DNA from: Vibrio tapetis subsp. tapetis
GTDB taxonomy: Bacteria; Pseudomonadota; Gammaproteobacteria; Enterobacterales; Vibrionaceae
Length of the DNA: 64,000 nt
Direction: 5' to 3'
NCBI RefSeq assembly: GCF_900233005.1
Contig: NZ_LT960611.1
Span: forward strand, 558,001 to 622,000
Position 1 is the first letter of the stretch. Every line of letters starts with the position of its first letter. Both the position numbers and the translations under genes were made by a program. This document shows, one piece after another, positions 1 to 8,981 of the stretch. The notes beneath the pieces were generated by a model, which worked only from the letters and a program-made list of their open reading frames with translations, made no database searches and was not told the origin of the DNA.

Positions 1-54
1 GATATTGATGTGTTGAATAATAAAAATACCTTTCTCGCTAAGATTTATAAGTAG
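1..54 (+). CDS. C-terminal tail of upstream gene, probably SspB (partial)
   Basis: Frame 1 is open from the window edge to a TAG at 52-54, giving 17 residues (ends NTFLAKIYK). The next gene starts 6 bases later, so the two are almost certainly in one operon. In known Ssp loci the gene before sspC is sspB, the DNA-nicking subunit, so SspB is the likely identity. This rests only on position; the tail is too short to recognise. Confidence 0.5.
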   Translation, partial: DIDVLNNKNTFLAKIYK

Positions 55-60
55 GTTCTC

Positions 61-3000
61 GTGTCAAATTTAAAAGAACATATTAATGTTAATATTCGCT
101 TTCAACGCTCAACACGCATAGATTCAGATTTAGATCTTGATGGTGAATTCTTTAATGGCTTTGTTTTTCATGGTACCGCAGAGAATACTTTAAGAACGAT
201 CGCAGAGGGCTATCAACAGTCAAATCGCAAAACCTATACAGTTACTGGCCCATATGGGACAGGAAAGTCAACCGTTGCTCTGTTGTTAGCAGGTTTGCTA
301 TCCTCGAATAATAATCTTAGAAGTGTTGCTTCTGATGTAGTTAAGTCGGAGTTTTCTGAGCTCTTTTATAAGAAGATACCAGTAGAAAATGGTTGGTTTG
401 TAGTTAAATCTGTTTGTAGTTTTGAGTCTCCAATAACTGCATTATGGACATCAATAATTGCTGAGGCTGATGTTCACAATATCGACGTCTCTCATATACC
501 TCGGCCACTCGATGAGAAATCCTTTTTTACAGCATTCAACAAAGTAACCAAGTTGGTTGAAAAATCGCTTGATGGGATTGTCATTCTATTTGACGAAATG
601 GGTAAATCATTAGAGTTTCTTAATTCTCAGCATCTAGACCTCCAGTTTTTTCAAGATTTTGCCGAGAAAATGGCACGCAAAGAATTTCCTGTTTTATTCT
701 TAGGCTTTTTACACCAGGCTTTTGCTGAGTATGCTCGTGGGCAATCACAGTCGGTAAAAGAAGGCTGGGCTAAAGTACAGGTCGTTATACAGATCTATTG
801 TTTAATGTTTCTGAAGATGAAACAGTCACACTTATTGGCAATAGCATCGTTCAAGAACCTTCTTATAAACCTAATAGCTCGGTTGTTGAGAGTACTCTCA
901 AAGCATTGGAAGAGACCCGGGTCTCGAAGTCTATAAATATTAAGCTTAAACTAGAATCAGCTTTACCACTACACCCATTAACCACTCTACTACTAGGGCC
1001 TCTTTCCAAGCGTCGATTTAGCCAGAATGAGCGTAGTACGTTTGGATTTTTGGGATCTGTCGAGAATCATGGTTTTCAGTCTTTTATTAGTAATAATAAA
1101 GCTGAAGTATTGTATCGCCTCTCTGACTTATATGATTATATTGAGGCCAACTTAGACCATCTAATACTCTCTTCTCCTGATGCAAGAGCATGGTCAGAAG
1201 CTAAAGATGCCGTTGAGCGTACGCAAGCAAGAGAAAAAGGTTTTGTTGAAGAGCTAATTAAGACTGTTGCAATTTTGAACATGTTCGGACGTAAGTTAGG
1301 TCTTTACTCTACGAAGAGTGTTCTGCATGCAGCATTAGACGAATACAATTCAGATGAAATCGATTTATCTCTTGAAAAGCTACAACAGCAAAAATTAATC
1401 GTCTATCGAAAGCACTTGCAGTCATTTGCTGTTTTTGAAGGTAGTGATGTTGATATTGATGAAGAGCTTGAAAATGAAAGAGTCAAACAGCGTAATAGTG
1501 ATGAATGGAAAAAGTTTTTAGAGACTAAGTCAGACCATGTTGTTGCTAAAAGCCATTATCATGAAATTGGTGTTTTGCGCTGGATGAAAATGGCTTTTGA
1601 AACCGGTAGTTTTGATGCTAAAAAGTTCAAGAAAAAAAATAGCCTTAATTCAACGGAATTCTCTGTATTCATATTGTTGACATCTGGCGACTCAGATATT
1701 GCAAATATTGTTTCAAAACAGCACCCAGAATACGTTTTTGGAACAGCCCCTAAAGCTATTGAACAATTAAAGTCGATTATTATTGACTTAATCTGTTTAG
1801 ACAATATCTCCCGACATAACCCAGTAATTCAACATGACCGTATTGCTCGTAGAGAGCTAGAATCTCGTGTTAATTTGTCGCAAGTATCGTTTGATAATTT
1901 ATATGCAGATTTGTTTGAAAGCGCAACTTGGCATAATAAAGGCAAGAAAATTGATGGTGTAAACCTATCAATGGTTGCAAGTAATGTCGCAAAAGATCTT
2001 TATCCAAAATGCCCTAAACTTTATAACGAACTTATCAATCGAGCTAAACCCTCAGGTGCTGCAGTATCGGCAAGAAAGAAACTGATGGTAAAAATGGTAG
2101 ACGAGTATTTTGAAAAAGATCTTGCCATCGAAGGGACTCCACCCGAAATGGCAATGTATAAATCTTGTTTACAAAATTTGGATTTACATGCTGAAAATAG
2201 CGAAGGTGATTTTGATTTTGTAATGCCATCAATTGACGCTAAAGCAACTGGAATGCGGCAAAATCATCAAGAAAAAGTATGTGAGCTGTGGGATGATGCA
2301 ATGAGTATCATACAGAAGCGTAGTGTTGATGGCGTCGTTCCTCTTAGTGATATCGCAGACCTTTGGTCAGCTGAACCCTATGGTTTGACAAGCGGCCTAA
2401 TACCTATTTGGACTCTATCTCTTGTTTTAGCGCAAAGGGATAACTTGGCGTTTTATGATAAAGACGTAACTAATAAGTTTATCTACATAACCGGTGCTGA
2501 TGAAGAATTCGTAAATAAACTGATTAAAGAGCCAAAGAGTGTTGGTGTAAGGTATTTTGAAGATGACGGTGTCAAGAAAAGTTATATTGAGTCGTTATGC
2601 CGAATAATAAACAAATCAGATGCTACAAAGAGTACGCTTTATGCCGCTCAAGGTTTTGTTTCATTTGTTGCAAGCCTATCTGGATGGGTGAAGAATACTC
2701 AACAACTATCGAATAACGCCAGAGCATTTAGGTTAGTTGCTTTGAAGGCGGATGACCCGAATAAATTCTTACTTGAAGACCTACCAACGGTTCTACATAC
2801 AAAAGATGATGAAGAATTAGTTCACGTTATAACCGAGATTTGTGACGAGCTGAAGTCAGCTCATAGAAATATGTTGAGTGAGTTTAGAGAGCGTATCTAT
2901 ACATTATTCAATGGGTCTGTTGATACTACTTTTATTGAGCGCGTAACTAGCGTTGAAAGTTATACCGCTGATTCAGGGTTGAAAACATTTGCCCGACGCC

Positions 3001-3317
3001 TTGGTGAGTTTACTAGTAAAGATACAGATGAATGGACATCTAATATGATCTCCTTTTTATCTGCAAAAGCAGAGCGTAACTGGAGTGACTTAGCAATTGA
3101 AAAGGCTAACTCAGAGTTAGTGGTATTTGTAGAACGTTTTAAATTAGCGGAATATTTCGCTAGTAATATTGGAAATATCGATAAATCGTTAGAAGAGAAA
3201 GACCATCAAGATGACCTCAATAAAATAGACAAAATGTTTGCTGGCGTGTCGGTACAAGAGCAGAAAATAATACTGATGAAGTCTCTTGAAGCATTGTTAG
3301 GAGAAAAGACCAAATGA
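61..3317 (+). pseudogene. sspC: SspC-like P-loop ATPase, frameshifted
   Basis: Ssp DNA phosphorothioation ATPase, read as two overlapping frames. Residues 1-240 (frame 1, GTG start at 61) hold Walker A GPYGTGKST (about 63-71) and a Walker B-like segment VILFDEMGK (about 173-181). The reading then continues only in frame 3, from the GGT at 780. Joining ...KVQ to GRYTDLLFNVSEDE restores a continuous protein of about 1085 residues, so one G is missing from a GGG at about 780-782. A frame-3 stop at 771-773 confines the shift to just after that point. The second part has the conserved-looking patch LHPLTTLLLGPLSKRRFSQN. The stop overlaps the sspD start by 4 bases. SspC identity comes from the ATPase motifs and from its place between the sspB tail and sspD. 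The lesion may be a real mutation or a sequencing error. Confidence 0.75.
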
Positions 3318-4264
3318 TTGACCCTAATAAGAAACAACTCCATGTGCTCGGGTTATCAGGCGGTAAAGACAGTGCTGCTTTGGCAATTTATATGCGTGAC
3401 AAACACCCCGAAGTTGATTTGACTTACTACTTTACTGATACCGGTAAGGAGTTACCTGAAGTCATTGAGTTTGTAAATCGACTAGAGGGGTATATAGGTA
3501 AGAAAATAATAGATCCATACGAAGAGATTTGTACGTCGAACCGAGAGAAAAAAGACTTCGATTATTGGCTGAAAGAGCACAATGACTATTTGCCTTCTCC
3601 ACAAGCTCGTTGGTGCACGATACAAATGAAGCTTGTTCCATTTGAGAAGTGGATTCAACAGTACTTAGATGATGGTTACCAAGTTGTTACTTATGTCGGA
3701 ATTAGAGGCGATGAACCCTACCGAGAAGGTTATCAAGCGACGAGTAATCGAGACATTGTTACTGTTATGCCGTTTCGGGATGATGGCATCGACTTGGCGG
3801 GCGTCAAAGAGATTTTACAGCAAGCCGATTTATTTGCTGATACGGAAGAAGCACGCAATAACCCTAAGAGCGCCCAAGCCCAAGGGCTACCTGGATACTA
3901 CGATTGGAGATCACGTAGTGGCTGCACGTTCTGTTTCTATCAAAGAAAAATCGAATGGGTTCGCCTTAAAGAGCGCCATCCAGAGGCGTTTGAAGAAGCT
4001 AAGAATTATGAAAAAAGAGCAGAGGACGACCAAGGTAATGGAACATTCTATTGGCTAGGTAAAGATACACCTTTATCTACTCTTGAAGACCCCAAACGGA
4101 TTGCTCGAATAAAAGCTGAACATGATAAAAAAAGAGAACGTTTTCTAAAACGAAAGCGGATCAATGTTCTACAAGTAGATGTAAGCGATGTCGACCGAGA
4201 TTTTATGGATGAAATCTATGATGAGCAGGAAGGCGGTGGTGCATGTGTGACTTGTTATAAATAA
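3314..4264 (+). CDS. sspD: SspD/DndC-like phosphorothioation sulfurtransferase (PAPS reductase family)
   Basis: ATP-pyrophosphatase-type enzyme expected to activate DNA and insert sulfur supplied by the cysteine desulfurase. The PP-loop SGGKDS lies at about residues 15-20, followed by YYFTDTGKELPEV. ARWCTIQMKL, RSGCTFCFYQRK and the C-terminal CVTC supply cysteines typical of the 4Fe-4S cluster in DndC relatives. At 316 residues it is compact compared with classical DndC, as fits SspD. The start ATG lies inside the sspC stop (ATGA overlap), so the two are translationally coupled. The enzyme looks intact. Family assignment is firm; SspD rather than DndC is inferred from its size and from the absence of a DndB or DndE neighbour. 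Confidence 0.88.
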   Translation: MIDPNKKQLHVLGLSGGKDSAALAIYMRDKHPEVDLTYYFTDTGKELPEVIEFVNRLEGYIGKKIIDPYEEICTSNREKKDFDYWLKEHNDYLPSPQARWCTIQMKLVPFEKWIQQYLDDGYQVVTYVGIRGDEPYREGYQATSNRDIVTVMPFRDDGIDLAGVKEILQQADLFADTEEARNNPKSAQAQGLPGYYDWRSRSGCTFCFYQRKIEWVRLKERHPEAFEEAKNYEKRAEDDQGNGTFYWLGKDTPLSTLEDPKRIARIKAEHDKKRERFLKRKRINVLQVDVSDVDRDFMDEIYDEQEGGGACVTCYK

Positions 4265-4303
4265 AATTTAAATTAGATGTTAATATAACTAGAGAGGAAC
4301 AAT

Positions 4304-6628
4304 ATGTCGTTGGATAAAATATTTAAATCAGAACCAAAATCTATTAATGATATTTTTGTAAAGGATAGAAATTTAGGTTTCTATATGCCTGCATACCAGC
4401 GGCCATACTCGTGGAATCACGAAAATATTAATAACCTGATTGATGATATTGAATCATCTTTTGATAATTTGTTGCAATCTGATGAAGCTATAATATTTCT
4501 TGGGACTCTTTTAACTGTAGATGATGATAAAGGGGAATCGATCTACAGAAAAGATGAGGCTATTCTCCCTGAACGGATTAAATTAATAGTAGATGGGCAA
4601 CAAAGAATTACAACTTTAATTTTATTATTGACAGTTTTACATGAAGCTATGCTAAAAGGTGAATCTGCTCTTCAATCAGACATAAAAAATGTAGAACAAG
4701 ATGCTATGAAGAGCCACTTTCAGGCATTACATCGTCAGATAAAGGGTTTGATAAACCAAACCGGTGGTTATCCAATAGAGTCGGCCTTAGGTGAAGATGA
4801 GTATAGATATTTACCTAAGGTAATTAGATCTATGCACGGTTTACAAGAGGGGCATGAGCTAAAGTATGACCGTTGGGGAGACAATAACGATATTGGTAGA
4901 TACCAATCTCCACTTTCTCAGTATCTCTTTCGCTTTCAATCAAATTTACTGAACCAGTCAGGTAAATTTAAAGAGCTGGATCTTAAGCAGTTTTCAGGTC
5001 CTGAAATGACATTGATTCGCAAAAATATTGAATTCATGCGTAAGGTCTTCAAAGAGGCACCTAATTTGGTGCTGGGAGTACGTAGAAATGAAGATGATGA
5101 ATTAATTGAGTTCTGTGAACTAGGTAATAAACACTTACAAGATTGCATTCATTTTAATGTGAATCGAGAGCTGTATGATTGCGAAGCTTTATCGGATAAA
5201 ACTAAGAATTTGGTTAATATTGCAGCCTTTGCTAGTTTTGTTTTACATCGTATATGCGTAACATTTGTCACGGTAAATAGTGAGTCCTATGCATTTGATA
5301 TGTTTGAAGCTCTTAATACAACGGGTGAGCCTTTAACAGCATTTGAAACCTTCGTTCCTAGGGTAATCGAGCATTTACAGTCTAAAGATGACTTGAATGC
5401 GGAATGCGAATATAAAAAAATCAATTCAATTAGTGCAAGGTTCGAAGAACTATCTTCAAATGAAGCAAAAAATAAACAAACGGAGAAGATAATTATTGCA
5501 TTTATGAGAGCATATAACGGAAAGATTCCTAAAACTAAGGTTCCTAGTCAACGAGAAGCTTTATTATCTTCATATAATAGCTGTAATAGTCTTGCAAAGG
5601 ACAAATACCTTGAACACTTTAAGCAAACTGTCGATCTAATCTTTGATACATGGAACAAAGGTGAAATAGAAGGCCTTTGTTCAGATAATGATACGGAGAT
5701 TTTTTCTCTTTGTTTGAATTATCTTGTCGATATAAAACATACTATATCTTTAAGTTTGCTTGCTCAGTTTAAGATAAAAGACAGCATGCTCGAAGATAAA
5801 GAGGATCGCGTTCAGCTTGTAAATGCAATAAAAGCTATAACCGCATATAGTGTTCTGTGGCGCGCCATGAGCGGTAAAGCTGATGGTATCGAGTCTGAGT
5901 ATAAAGCAATACATAGTAAAATAACTAATGTAGATGGTAATGAAATTGGTCCCTTTAAGTTAGAAGGAGCTAATGAATACGGTATTGACTTAGATGGATT
6001 AAAAAAGTACTTAAGTAATTCATTAAGTCAAAAAATAAAAAGCAAAAACCCTAAAGATGGCGAAATAAAAGCGAAATGGATTGAAGTGTGTGCACAGTCG
6101 CCTCTTCTTGAAAAGAAAATTGAATCAAATAGATTGCTGATAATGGCAGCAATGCACAATTTAGATGTGGCGGGCGGTGTTTATCAAAGTAGCTATGATT
6201 TTAAAAATGAAGTGCTGAATATAGATACATGGAATGAGTTGAAATTAGAAAAAAACTCGATTAGTAAAATATATAACCCGAAAGTTGCTGGTGTAACGTC
6301 ACTCGGCTGGAATGTTGATGGCAGCATCAATAAGGATCAATATATCGGCAATGTTTTTGTTGATATTGCTGGAAGATTCAAGAGTAGTGATAAACAATCT
6401 TGGACAGCATTGCGCAGTTCAATGAAAGTTCATATTGAAGAGCTCGAGCTGGTTTTTGCTGAAAAAAATGTAAAATCTTTGAAGACAAGTTTGATTGCCG
6501 AAGCTAGATTTGCAGCCAAGATGCAAGATATTGCATATATAGAAGAGTGGAATGAAGAAACGATCAATTTCCGTTCAGAAAAGCTTTTATCAAACGCTTG
6601 GGATAACCTTATTTCTTGGATGAATTGA
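4304..6628 (+). CDS. DUF262 protein with degenerate DUF1524 nuclease domain
   Basis: 774 residues, start preceded by AGAGAGGAAC. The N-terminal DUF262 (ParB-like NTP-binding) domain shows MPAYQRPYSW (about 28-37), FLGTLLTV (about 66-73) and the diagnostic VDGQQRITTL (about 96-105). The middle region has FDMFEALNTTGEPL. The C-terminal region aligns by eye with the DUF1524 HNH domain of the second DUF262 gene in this window. Where that protein has SVEHVWPQ, this one has SISKIYNP, and where that has LGNLSMLPGKEN this has IGNVFVDIAGRF, so the catalytic His and the metal-site residues are gone. SspE uses DUF262 to sense phosphorothioates and DUF1524 to nick DNA. This relative may keep the sensor or NTPase function but probably not nicking. 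It lies in the sspCD operon and ends 1 base before the helicase gene. Confidence 0.82.
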   Translation: MSLDKIFKSEPKSINDIFVKDRNLGFYMPAYQRPYSWNHENINNLIDDIESSFDNLLQSDEAIIFLGTLLTVDDDKGESIYRKDEAILPERIKLIVDGQQRITTLILLLTVLHEAMLKGESALQSDIKNVEQDAMKSHFQALHRQIKGLINQTGGYPIESALGEDEYRYLPKVIRSMHGLQEGHELKYDRWGDNNDIGRYQSPLSQYLFRFQSNLLNQSGKFKELDLKQFSGPEMTLIRKNIEFMRKVFKEAPNLVLGVRRNEDDELIEFCELGNKHLQDCIHFNVNRELYDCEALSDKTKNLVNIAAFASFVLHRICVTFVTVNSESYAFDMFEALNTTGEPLTAFETFVPRVIEHLQSKDDLNAECEYKKINSISARFEELSSNEAKNKQTEKIIIAFMRAYNGKIPKTKVPSQREALLSSYNSCNSLAKDKYLEHFKQTVDLIFDTWNKGEIEGLCSDNDTEIFSLCLNYLVDIKHTISLSLLAQFKIKDSMLEDKEDRVQLVNAIKAITAYSVLWRAMSGKADGIESEYKAIHSKITNVDGNEIGPFKLEGANEYGIDLDGLKKYLSNSLSQKIKSKNPKDGEIKAKWIEVCAQSPLLEKKIESNRLLIMAAMHNLDVAGGVYQSSYDFKNEVLNIDTWNELKLEKNSISKIYNPKVAGVTSLGWNVDGSINKDQYIGNVFVDIAGRFKSSDKQSWTALRSSMKVHIEELELVFAEKNVKSLKTSLIAEARFAAKMQDIAYIEEWNEETINFRSEKLLSNAWDNLISWMN

Positions 6629-6629
6629 T

Positions 6630-8738
6630 ATGTTGGAGAAACTTAACCTCAAATTCACGTACAACACTGAAGATGACGATATTTTACGCGATTTTTATAT
6701 ACCTGCTTTGTCGAATTCTGTTTCATACGATAGGGCGGTTGGTTATTTTTCTTCACATGTGCTTGTACAGTTATCTCAGGGGTTAAAGTCTTTAGTTCAA
6801 TCGAAAGGGCGAATGAGGCTTATCATTGGTGAGCCTTTAACCAAAGATGAGTTCAAAGCAGTATGTATAGGAAATTTGCAAAAGATTGATGAGCTCTCTA
6901 AATCGTTCGAGGCACTAGTTTCAGATGAAAAAGTAGCGGGTTCTGAAATATTAACCTATTTGATTGCATCCGATAGGTTAGAAGTGCGATTTTCGCTAAG
7001 GCGCAGAGGAATGTTTCATCAAAAAATTGGGGTGTTACGAGACCACAATGGATTCGTTATTGCATTCAATGGCTCAGCAAATGAGACAGTAAACGCTTTA
7101 GAAGACATTAATTCTGAAGAAATTAGTGTTTACCCATGTAACCACCCGGTCTTTGAAACTCACGGAATTAATTATGTTAAATCATTTGATAAGTTGTGGA
7201 GTAACGAAGCAAAAAACACCAGAGTAGTGAAGCTTGATTCTGCTATATATAATAGAATTCAGTCAAAGGCAAACTTACCTCAATTAAGGGAAGCTCTGGG
7301 CGTAGTTGATAGTTGGGAGGATTTTGAAGTTAATGATGTGGCCTTAAAATATGAAATTCCTAGAATTCCTAGCGCAATCAATGGGGAGAGTTTTAATTTA
7401 CGAGAACATCAAAATTGTGCTATAGCTAATTGGAAAGAAAATAGTCACAAAGGAATATTGGAGTTAGCAACAGGATCTGGAAAAACGGTAACTGCTTTGT
7501 GCGCCTTGGTTGAACTGTACGAATCTAGAACGTCACAAAAATTACCAACGACTGTGATAATTTCGGTACCATATATACCATTAGCAAAGCAATGGTTAGG
7601 TGAGCTTAAGTTATTTAACATATTCCCGCTCGAATGTTTTGACAATCAACACAATTGGTTTGGAAATCTTAAACGGAAAATTAAACTAAAACAATTTGGA
7701 GAGATTAATTTTCTTTGCATTTTGGTAGTGAATAAAACTCTAAAATCGGAAGTATTTCAAGGTCTTATAAGAGGCATTGATCCTTCTGAAATATTGGTGG
7801 TTGGTGATGAATGCCATCATCACGGCGCTGAGAGCACTGCGGAGGCATTACCTCTGTGTACACATCGTTTGGGCCTATCTGCAACCCCGTTCATAAGCGA
7901 CGACGATGAACAAGAATCGCCATTTCCAGATCTAGCGAAAGAACGGTTGATAAAATACTATGGCGGCATTGTAGCTAAATATACATTAAAAGATGCAATA
8001 ATTGATGGCGTATTGACCCCCTATGACTATCATATAATCCCTGTCTATCTGAGTGCTTTTGAACAAGAGAACTATGATAGTTTATCTAAGTCAATTAGTC
8101 AGTTGGTTATTATTGCAAATAAGCGTCGTTTAACTAATCAAGAAACACTCAACTTTCAAATATTATGTGGTAAAAGAAACAAGTTAATGGGTGTAGCTGA
8201 GAATAAACTTACAGCATTAAGAACTATACTAGAAAATAAATATGGTAATAGTAGAAAAGGGACATTGTTCTATGTTGGAGAAGGGAGGGATTCATCCGAA
8301 CAAAACGATTATATATCTTTAGTCACAGAAGAGTTATATCGTCAGGGATGGAGTGTTGCTAAGTTCACATCTAAAGAAAGCATGAAGGAAAGAAAGAATA
8401 TACTAAGTGCATTCAGATCTAATGACCTAGAGGCTCTAGTTGCAATGAAAGTGCTAGACGAAGGTATTGATATTCCCGCATGTGAGACGGCATTTATACT
8501 AGCAAGCACAAAAAACCCAAGGCAGTACATTCAACGAAGAGGTCGAGTTTTAAGAAAAAGTCGCGGAAAAATAAAGGCAAATATTTATGATTTTGTTTTG
8601 TTACCCAATGAAGGGGTTTTGAGCGACTACTCAGATTCTTTGAGAAAATCTGAGCTGGAGAGGGTGAGGGATTTTCAATCTTTGGCTCTTAATAAAGACG
8701 ATATTGCTGTTAAAGTAAAACTACTAGGGCTAATTTAA
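6630..8738 (+). CDS. SF2 DEAD/DEAH helicase with N-terminal PLD-like nuclease domain
   Basis: 702 residues. Residues about 1-200 resemble a phospholipase-D-type nuclease domain: AVGYFSSHVLVQL, then FHQKIGVLRD...IAFNGSANET, which carries the H-x-K and Asn/Ser of one HKD motif. From about 250 the protein is an SF2 helicase: Walker A ATGSGKT (about 278), DECH box VVGDECHHHG (about 390), motif III LGLSATPF (about 412), and motifs V/VI VLDEGIDIPACETA and QYIQRRGRVLRK (about 608-640). It fits the general type of phosphorothioation-linked restriction helicases described near dnd genes. Spacing to the DUF262 gene is 1 base, so they are co-translated. Likely role, by inference: translocating and cutting unmodified invading DNA. 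An exact match to SspF, SspG or SspH cannot be made from the sequence alone. Confidence 0.82.
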   Translation: MLEKLNLKFTYNTEDDDILRDFYIPALSNSVSYDRAVGYFSSHVLVQLSQGLKSLVQSKGRMRLIIGEPLTKDEFKAVCIGNLQKIDELSKSFEALVSDEKVAGSEILTYLIASDRLEVRFSLRRRGMFHQKIGVLRDHNGFVIAFNGSANETVNALEDINSEEISVYPCNHPVFETHGINYVKSFDKLWSNEAKNTRVVKLDSAIYNRIQSKANLPQLREALGVVDSWEDFEVNDVALKYEIPRIPSAINGESFNLREHQNCAIANWKENSHKGILELATGSGKTVTALCALVELYESRTSQKLPTTVIISVPYIPLAKQWLGELKLFNIFPLECFDNQHNWFGNLKRKIKLKQFGEINFLCILVVNKTLKSEVFQGLIRGIDPSEILVVGDECHHHGAESTAEALPLCTHRLGLSATPFISDDDEQESPFPDLAKERLIKYYGGIVAKYTLKDAIIDGVLTPYDYHIIPVYLSAFEQENYDSLSKSISQLVIIANKRRLTNQETLNFQILCGKRNKLMGVAENKLTALRTILENKYGNSRKGTLFYVGEGRDSSEQNDYISLVTEELYRQGWSVAKFTSKESMKERKNILSAFRSNDLEALVAMKVLDEGIDIPACETAFILASTKNPRQYIQRRGRVLRKSRGKIKANIYDFVLLPNEGVLSDYSDSLRKSELERVRDFQSLALNKDDIAVKVKLLGLI

Positions 8739-8750
8739 GAGAGTGTAAAC

Positions 8751-8981
8751 ATGCTTGATTTTGAAGAATTAAAAGCACAGTTGAAAGAGATAGACCAACA
8801 GACTAATTCAGCGGATGAAATTTTCAAAAAACGCTCAACGACTCACAAGGTTGCTGCTCAGATTATGGACATGGAAAGGCAAAATTATTATCAAGGTAAT
8901 AGAACCCATGATCACCTGATGTCGATTCGTAATATGATTGAAAAAAATGTAGAAGAGATTTGCAAAGATGAAATTAATTAA
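8751..8981 (+). CDS. Small hypothetical protein in Ssp operon
   Basis: 76 residues, highly charged and predicted helical (LDFEELKAQLKEIDQQ at the N-terminus), with no recognisable domain. It begins 12 bases after the helicase stop. Its last 14 bases overlap the start of the DndD-like ATPase gene, so it is part of the operon and translationally coupled to the ATPase. Size and coupling suggest a small partner or adaptor subunit of the helicase or ATPase. That is inference only. Confidence 0.7.
   Translation: MLDFEELKAQLKEIDQQTNSADEIFKKRSTTHKVAAQIMDMERQNYYQGNRTHDHLMSIRNMIEKNVEEICKDEIN

Noticed and set aside
798..3317. Separate 839-residue gene starting at TTG 798
   Set aside because: The sequence just before it in the same frame (GRYTDL) continues the upstream ATPase; it is the second half of one frameshifted gene.
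61..3317. Programmed ribosomal frameshifting in sspC
   Set aside because: No slippery heptamer or downstream hairpin is evident, and a missing G in a GGG is simpler.
3669..4058. 129-residue frame inside sspD
   Set aside because: Shadow frame over a well-supported gene, with no start signal of its own.
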